From an uncultured bacterium (GTDB lineage: Bacteria; Bacillota_A; Clostridia; Lachnospirales; Lachnospiraceae), in assembly GCA_905215045.1 (NCBI GenBank), contig CAJMOO010000064.1:1-10296 (forward strand): a stretch of DNA of 10,296 nucleotides, written 5' to 3'. The notes under the pieces were generated by a model. That model searched no databases. It saw only the letters and a list, made by a program, of their open reading frames with translations, and was not told the DNA's origin. Of this stretch, positions 6,563-10,296 are shown piece after piece; positions within the stretch are counted from its first letter, which is position 1, and each line of letters begins with the position of its first letter. The position numbers were made by a program, and so were the translations under genes.

Positions 6563-6584
6563 TATATTGATTCTATGTTATTAT
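6556..6584 (+). promoter_or_regulatory. Promoter of lexA
   Basis: TTGTTT (6556-6561), 17 bases, then TATTAT (6579-6584). The -35 lies inside SOS box 4. A start near 6591 leaves a leader of roughly 27 bases with GGAGG before the ATG. Confidence 0.65.
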
Positions 6585-6617
6585 AAAAACAATAAAAAAA
6601 CACGGAGGATATAGTAC

Positions 6618-7235
6618 ATGGCAAGAGAACAATTAAGTGATAAACAACAACAGATTCTGGAATTTATCAAAAGCCGCATCCTTGATAAAGGATATCCGCC
6701 TGCTGTCCGAGAGATCTGTGAAGCCGTGAACCTGCGTTCCACATCTTCTGTCCACTCTCATTTAGAGACACTGGAACGGAAAGGATATATTCACAGGGAT
6801 CCTACGAAACCCCGCGCAATTGAGATTATTGATGATGATTTCAATCTCGCACGCCGCGAGATCATTAATATTCCTGTCGTTGGCACTGTAACTGCCGGAG
6901 AACCAATTCTGGCTGTTCAGAATATCGAAGATTATTTTCCAATGCTTCCTGATCATATCAGCAACAAGAATACATTTATGTTACATGTCCGCGGTGAAAG
7001 TATGATCAATGCAGGAATTTTTGATGGCGATCTCGTCATCGTTGAACAACAGCCAACCGCTGAGAATGGCGACATTGTTGTAGCAATGATCGAAGATTCC
7101 GCTACAGTCAAAAGATTCTATAAAGAAGATGACCACTACCGCCTTCAGCCTGAGAATGATTCTATGGAACCTATTATTGTGAATGAAGTATCTATTATCG
7201 GCAAAGTTGTTGGTCTTTACCGCTCAATGAAGTAA
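6618..7235 (+). CDS. lexA: LexA repressor of the SOS response
   Basis: This 205-residue protein has the usual LexA length. The N-terminal winged helix (about 1-70) includes [32 protein letters not shown], the operator-binding part. The S24 peptidase half (about 85-205) has the Ala93-Gly94 cleavage bond in VTAGEP, catalytic Ser128 in RGESMI and Lys165 in ATVKRF. It represses SOS genes as a dimer and cuts itself when RecA filaments form on damaged DNA. GGAGG nine bases before the ATG supports the start. It is transcribed away from the yneA-like gene and shares four SOS boxes with it, as in Bacillus. Transcription ends at a strong hairpin at 7255-7305. Confidence 0.98.
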   Translation: MAREQLSDKQQQILEFIKSRILDKGYPPAVREICEAVNLRSTSSVHSHLETLERKGYIHRDPTKPRAIEIIDDDFNLARREIINIPVVGTVTAGEPILAVQNIEDYFPMLPDHISNKNTFMLHVRGESMINAGIFDGDLVIVEQQPTAENGDIVVAMIEDSATVKRFYKEDDHYRLQPENDSMEPIIVNEVSIIGKVVGLYRSMK

Positions 7236-7254
7236 AACCAATCCTGTAATTAAA

Positions 7255-7305
7255 AGAAGCCGGAATCAGAAATCATCTTACGATTTCCGATTCCGGCTTC
7301 TTTTT
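7255..7305. terminator. Bidirectional terminator between lexA and rsfS
   Basis: A 13-bp GC-containing stem (7255-7267 with 7289-7301), one A/C mismatch, then 6 more pairs (7269-7274 with 7282-7287) close a 7-base loop. A T-run follows on the plus strand and a short A-run precedes it, so it can end the lexA transcript and also the convergent obgE-rsfS operon. Confidence 0.9.
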
Positions 7306-7313
7306 ATCTCATT

Positions 7314-7667
7314 TTAATTTAATTCTTCAATAGACACTTCTTTTCCATCTTTCCAGATTCGCTCAAGATCATAGAACAGTCGATTTTCTTTGTCAAAGAT
7401 ATGAATGATAATATCTCCAAAGTCAAGTAAGATCCAGTTTCCTTCTCTGTATCCTTCCATCTGTTTCATTTCATATCCTGCTTTAAAAAGCTCTTCCTGT
7501 ACATTATCTACCATTGCCTGTACCTGGTTCTTGTTATTACCATCTGCAATGATAAAATAATCTGCTAAAACTGAAATATTGCGGATATCAATGATCTTGA
7601 TATCTTCTGCTAATTTGTCATCTAACGCATCATATGCGATCTTTACCATATTTAATGACTGATCCAT
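7314..7667 (-). CDS. rsfS: Ribosomal silencing factor RsfS (Iojap/YbeB family)
   Basis: This is 117 residues long when started at 7667. RsfS binds ribosomal protein uL14 on the large subunit and blocks joining of the subunits when nutrients are short. Family blocks are DYFIIADGNNKNQVQAM near 36-52, EGYREGNWILLDFGDIIIHIF near 71-91 and RLFYDLERIW near 96-105. An open frame extends 11 codons further (to 7700), but AAGGAG lies seven bases before the ATG at 7667 and the extra residues (SITRIRRRIK) have no place in the family, so the shorter form is preferred. It starts one base after the yqeK stop codon and is last in the operon. Confidence 0.95.
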   Translation of the reverse strand: MDQSLNMVKIAYDALDDKLAEDIKIIDIRNISVLADYFIIADGNNKNQVQAMVDNVQEELFKAGYEMKQMEGYREGNWILLDFGDIIIHIFDKENRLFYDLERIWKDGKEVSIEELN

Positions 7668-7668
7668 C

Positions 7669-8250
7669 TTAATTCTCCTTCTTATTCTTGTAATACTCAT
7701 AAGTCTTAACTGTGCGCTGATCTATTTCCTGACCACATCCTGTCAGATAATCGATCGTGTTCTTAAGAATCTCACATGTACATGCATCCAGATCTTCAAA
7801 TGCCATCTTTCTCACTTCTATTAATCCCGGTATCATCTTTCTGTTTGGTTCTATATAATCTGCAATAAAAACAATCTGTTCCAGAGGATTCATTGCACTC
7901 TTTCCAGTTGTATGACATGCAATCGCTGACAAGATCTCCTGATCCTCTTCCTCGTAATCGTCTTTTGCAAGAAATGGGGCAATCTCCTGATGCATCAGCT
8001 GTGGACTCTTTGTTAACGTTCCTTCAAGCTCAATGTTATATTGCTCACACAGCTGTCTTTGTTTTTCCATAGAAAATCCTTTTGCACAGTCATGCAGCAA
8101 TCCGGCCCTGTAAGCCTTCTTTGTATCTACATCAAACACCATTGCCATACAGGCAGCTGTATAAGCCACTCCTAATGTGTGTCTGTATCTGGATGGCTTT
8201 AGCACTGTTTTAAGTTTATCTTCGATCTGCTGTAATTCCATATAAATCAT
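7669..8250 (-). CDS. yqeK: YqeK-type HD-domain Ap4A hydrolase
   Basis: This 193-residue HD-domain phosphohydrolase has the expected metal-binding residues: His24 in RYRHTLGV, His53-Asp54 in LLHDCAKG, His87, His113 in ACHTTGKSAM and Asp131 in FIADYIEPNR. YqeK enzymes split diadenosine tetraphosphate symmetrically into two ADP in Firmicutes that lack ApaH. It overlaps the end of nadD by 35 bases and is followed after one base by rsfS, so translation is probably coupled. Two ATGs compete, at 8250 and 8241 (MIYMELQQ); neither has a strong ribosome binding site, and a weak AGAAAG before the first slightly favours it. The function is known for the family and inferred here. Confidence 0.93.
   Translation of the reverse strand: MIYMELQQIEDKLKTVLKPSRYRHTLGVAYTAACMAMVFDVDTKKAYRAGLLHDCAKGFSMEKQRQLCEQYNIELEGTLTKSPQLMHQEIAPFLAKDDYEEEDQEILSAIACHTTGKSAMNPLEQIVFIADYIEPNRKMIPGLIEVRKMAFEDLDACTCEILKNTIDYLTGCGQEIDQRTVKTYEYYKNKKEN
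7675..7680 (-). promoter_or_regulatory. Ribosome binding site that fixes the rsfS start
   Basis: AAGGAG on the minus strand, seven bases before the ATG at 7667 and located within the last codons of yqeK. No comparable site precedes the upstream in-frame ATG at 7700. Confidence 0.8.
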
Positions 8251-8833
8251 TTCTTTCTATATAATCAATCACATTCTCCGGAAGGAAAAAGTGAATACTT
8301 GATCCATTTTTGCATCTCTTTCTGATATCATTGGATGAAATCTCAATGCTTGGACTGCTCAAATGATAGATCTTGCCGCCGTATTTCTCTTCCAGATAAT
8401 CAATCTGTGCATCTAAAGCACTTCTTGAGTCATTTCTCGTAGCAACCAGAATATCAGCCATTGCAAAAATCTGGTCTGGGTCTTTCCATGTCTCAATCTG
8501 ATAAAGAGAATCTGCTCCCATGATAAAATAATATCTGCAGTCCGTATTCTCTTTCGTGAGAGCTCTTAACGTATCCACTGTATACGTTGTTCCCTCTCGA
8601 TTTAATTCCATATCGCTAAATCGAAAATATGAGAAGCCTGCAATGGCAAGTTTGATCATATCAACACGATTTTGCTCCGTAACTCCACCACTGATCGTCT
8701 TATAGGCAGGATTCTTTGTCGGCATAACAAGAATCTCATCTAAACCAAACTCTTCTTTTGCCGCCTGTCCAAGGATCAGATGTCCGTGATGGATCGGGTT
8801 AAATGTTCCGCCAAGAATTCCTATCTTCTTCAT
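8216..8833 (-). CDS. nadD: Nicotinate-nucleotide adenylyltransferase
   Basis: This 205-residue protein transfers AMP from ATP to nicotinate mononucleotide, giving deamido-NAD+ in NAD synthesis, in the cytoplasm. The nucleotidyltransferase signature GGTFNPIHHGH is at 8-18, TYTVDTL near 83-89, GADSL with a downstream Trp near 106-116, and the C-terminal ISSNDIR at 165-171. Length is normal for the family. GGAGG six bases before the ATG supports the start. It follows yhbY after 15 bases and overlaps yqeK by 35 bases. The GTFNPxHxGH motif and the neighbours separate it from CoaD-type relatives. Confidence 0.97.
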   Translation of the reverse strand: MKKIGILGGTFNPIHHGHLILGQAAKEEFGLDEILVMPTKNPAYKTISGGVTEQNRVDMIKLAIAGFSYFRFSDMELNREGTTYTVDTLRALTKENTDCRYYFIMGADSLYQIETWKDPDQIFAMADILVATRNDSRSALDAQIDYLEEKYGGKIYHLSSPSIEISSNDIRKRCKNGSSIHFFLPENVIDYIERNDLYGITADRR

Positions 8834-8848
8834 GGCCGTCCTCCGATA

Positions 8849-9148
8849 TTATTTTCCTGCTTTTGGCAGTTCGATTCTCTTATGGTTCTTTGATTCTTTG
8901 TATAATACGATCTTCTTACCGATAACCTGTACTACCTGTGATCTTGTTCTCTCTGCTAAAACATTTGCCAGTTCTTTTGGATCATCCATGCAATTCTGAA
9001 GTACACCAACTTTGATCAGTTCTCTTGCTTCTAAGGCGTCTCTGACACCCTGTACAAGTTCTGGTGAAATGCTTCCTTTTCCGATGTTATAGATCGGATC
9101 GATCTTCATTGCAAGGCTCTTTAAATAAGCTCTCTGTTTGCTTGTCAT
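8849..9148 (-). CDS. yhbY: YhbY-type CRM-domain RNA-binding protein
   Basis: This 99-residue single CRM-domain protein of the YhbY/CRS1 family binds pre-ribosomal RNA and is linked to large-subunit assembly. The N-terminal MTSKQRAYLKS, then NIGKGSISPELVQGV near 22-36 (the GxxG-type RNA-binding loop) and VVQVIGKKIVLYKES near 72-86 match the family. An in-frame ATG four codons upstream (9160) is rejected because its own bases form the GGAGG that precedes the ATG at 9148, and MTSKQR is the usual start. It lies 24 bases after obgE and 15 before nadD, in a ribosome-assembly operon. Confidence 0.95.
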   Translation of the reverse strand: MTSKQRAYLKSLAMKIDPIYNIGKGSISPELVQGVRDALEARELIKVGVLQNCMDDPKELANVLAERTRSQVVQVIGKKIVLYKESKNHKRIELPKAGK

Positions 9149-9153
9149 GTTAT

Positions 9154-9158
9154 CCTCC
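9154..9158 (-). promoter_or_regulatory. Ribosome binding site that fixes the yhbY start
   Basis: GGAGG on the minus strand, five bases before the ATG at 9148. It overlaps the alternative upstream ATG at 9160, which itself has no purine-rich site ahead of it. Confidence 0.75.
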
Positions 9159-9172
9159 ATTCAATTATATAT

Positions 9173-10296
9173 CTATCTATAGTAGTCAAACTCCAGATTG
9201 TAAAGACGTACAGTGTCTCCTTCTTCGATTCCCATCTCTGTTAAACGTTCGATGACACCATTTTCTTTCATGAATTTCTGGAAGAAATCAAATCCACGCT
9301 CTGATTCCAGGTTTGTATATCCAAGCATTCTCTCTACTTTTGGTCCTTCGACTGTATACAGACCTTCTTCTGGATGAGCAATGATGATTCCACCTTCTTC
9401 TTCTCCGAAGTTTAATTCGTATTCCTGTTCAAATTCTGTTGCACCTTCTGGTAACTCATCTAATAATCCCTGTACATGCCATAATAATTCTTTGACACCT
9501 TCTCCGCTTACCGCAGAAATAGGGAATACTTTAATTCCTTCTGGCTCAAACTCTTCTTTTAATAAATCGATCACAGTCTCTCTGTCTGTCTCAGACATGG
9601 CATCCATCTTGTTTGCTGCGATCACCTGTGGTTTCTCTAAAATCTCTTTGTTGTATTTCTTAAGTTCATCTGTGATGGCATGAATATCAACAATCGGATC
9701 TCTTCCTTCTACGGAAGCTCCATCTACCATATGGATCATAACCTTTGTACGTTCGATATGACGTAAGAATTCAAATCCAAGACCAACACCTTCAGAGGCT
9801 CCCTCAATGATTCCAGGGATATCTGCGATCACAAATCCTTTGCTTCCATCCATATCAACAACTCCAAGATTTGGATTTAATGTTGTGAAATGATAGTTTG
9901 CGATCTTTGGATTTGCATTTGTTACTCTTGATAAAAATGTTGATTTTCCTACATTAGGGAATCCAACTAATCCGACATCAGCGATTACCTTTAATTCCAG
10001 CATAACTTCGATTTCCTGTGCTTTTCCACCTGGCTGGGCATACTTTGGTGCCTGCATGGTTGGTGTTGCATAATGCTGGTTTCCTTTTCCACCACGTCCG
10101 CCTTTTAATAATACAACTGGTTCCTTTTTATTTGACATATCAAGGATGACTTTCCCTGACTCTTTTTCTTTTACAACGGTTCCTGCTGGAACTTTCAGGA
10201 TAATATCTTCTCCGTCAGCACCGTGGCATCTTCTTCTGCCGCCTTCCTGACCATCTCCTGCCTTGAATTTTCTTCTGTGACGGTAATCAGATAAAG
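9173..10296 (-). CDS. obgE: GTPase Obg/CgtA (N-terminus cut by the window's right edge)
   Basis: Obg is an essential GTPase that binds the large ribosomal subunit and links assembly to growth state. The reading frame stays open from the ATG at 10138 to the window edge and encodes LSDYRHRRKFKAGDG and then VPAGTVV, the glycine-rich Obg domain, so the gene is not the 321-codon frame beginning there. About 373 codons are visible; family members have roughly 425, so some 50 codons are missing on the right. Numbering from that internal Met, the GTPase domain has GFPNVGKS at 59-66 (G1), HFTTLNP (G2), DIPGIIEGA (G3), NKMD (G4) and SAVSGEG (G5). A C-terminal OCT domain ends in LYNLEFDYYR. It is upstream of yhbY in the operon; the promoter lies outside the window. 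Confidence 0.97.
   Translation of the reverse strand, partial: LSDYRHRRKFKAGDGQEGGRRRCHGADGEDIILKVPAGTVVKEKESGKVILDMSNKKEPVVLLKGGRGGKGNQHYATPTMQAPKYAQPGGKAQEIEVMLELKVIADVGLVGFPNVGKSTFLSRVTNANPKIANYHFTTLNPNLGVVDMDGSKGFVIADIPGIIEGASEGVGLGFEFLRHIERTKVMIHMVDGASVEGRDPIVDIHAITDELKKYNKEILEKPQVIAANKMDAMSETDRETVIDLLKEEFEPEGIKVFPISAVSGEGVKELLWHVQGLLDELPEGATEFEQEYELNFGEEEGGIIIAHPEEGLYTVEGPKVERMLGYTNLESERGFDFFQKFMKENGVIERLTEMGIEEGDTVRLYNLEFDYYR

Noticed and set aside
9381..9683. Plus-strand 100-codon open frame
   Set aside because: Antisense to the GTPase domain of obgE; low-complexity Ser/Asn-rich translation.

Overview
The window is AT-rich, densely coded, chromosomal DNA from a low-GC Gram-positive. 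The conserved order obgE-yhbY-nadD-yqeK-rsfS, a divergent yneA-like/lexA pair with Bacillus/Clostridium-type SOS boxes, AGGAGG ribosome binding sites and secreted amidases with copper-amine-oxidase-like N-terminal domains together suggest a Clostridia member, most likely Lachnospiraceae. That placement is inference from gene content; no 16S or marker search was possible. I see no rRNA, tRNA, CRISPR array or mobile element, and no gap between genes exceeds about 220 bases.

Left part (1-2880, minus strand): a branched-chain amino acid block read azlC, azlD, leuB, ilvD. It joins the two-subunit AzlCD branched-chain amino acid exporter to 3-isopropylmalate dehydrogenase and dihydroxy-acid dehydratase; ilvD runs off the left edge. 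The azlC-azlD junction overlaps and the other two gaps are 61 and 66 bases, so one transcript is likely, with a possible internal promoter before ilvD.

Middle part (2881-6138, plus strand): a 216-base divergent intergenic region holds a perfect 13-bp inverted repeat that overlaps the -35 box of a good sigma-A-type promoter. Downstream are two tandem paralogous secreted N-acetylmuramoyl-L-alanine amidases of about 475 residues, each with its own promoter and intrinsic terminator.

SOS part (6149-7305): a small membrane-anchored LysM protein of the YneA type (minus) and lexA (plus) diverge from a 163-base region with four SOS-box matches laid over two sigma-A promoters. DNA damage should induce LexA and a cell-division inhibitor together.

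Right part (7314-10296, minus strand): the ribosome and housekeeping operon obgE (cut by the right edge), yhbY, nadD, yqeK, rsfS. It combines ribosome assembly and silencing factors with NAD synthesis and Ap4A hydrolysis. A strong two-way terminator lies between lexA and rsfS. The starts of rsfS and yhbY are best placed downstream of the longest open frame, and obgE continues in frame past its first internal ATG to the window edge.

No wholly new system is evident. The least explained items are the divergent-promoter inverted repeat, the tandem amidase pair with its accessory domains, and the structured azlC leader.
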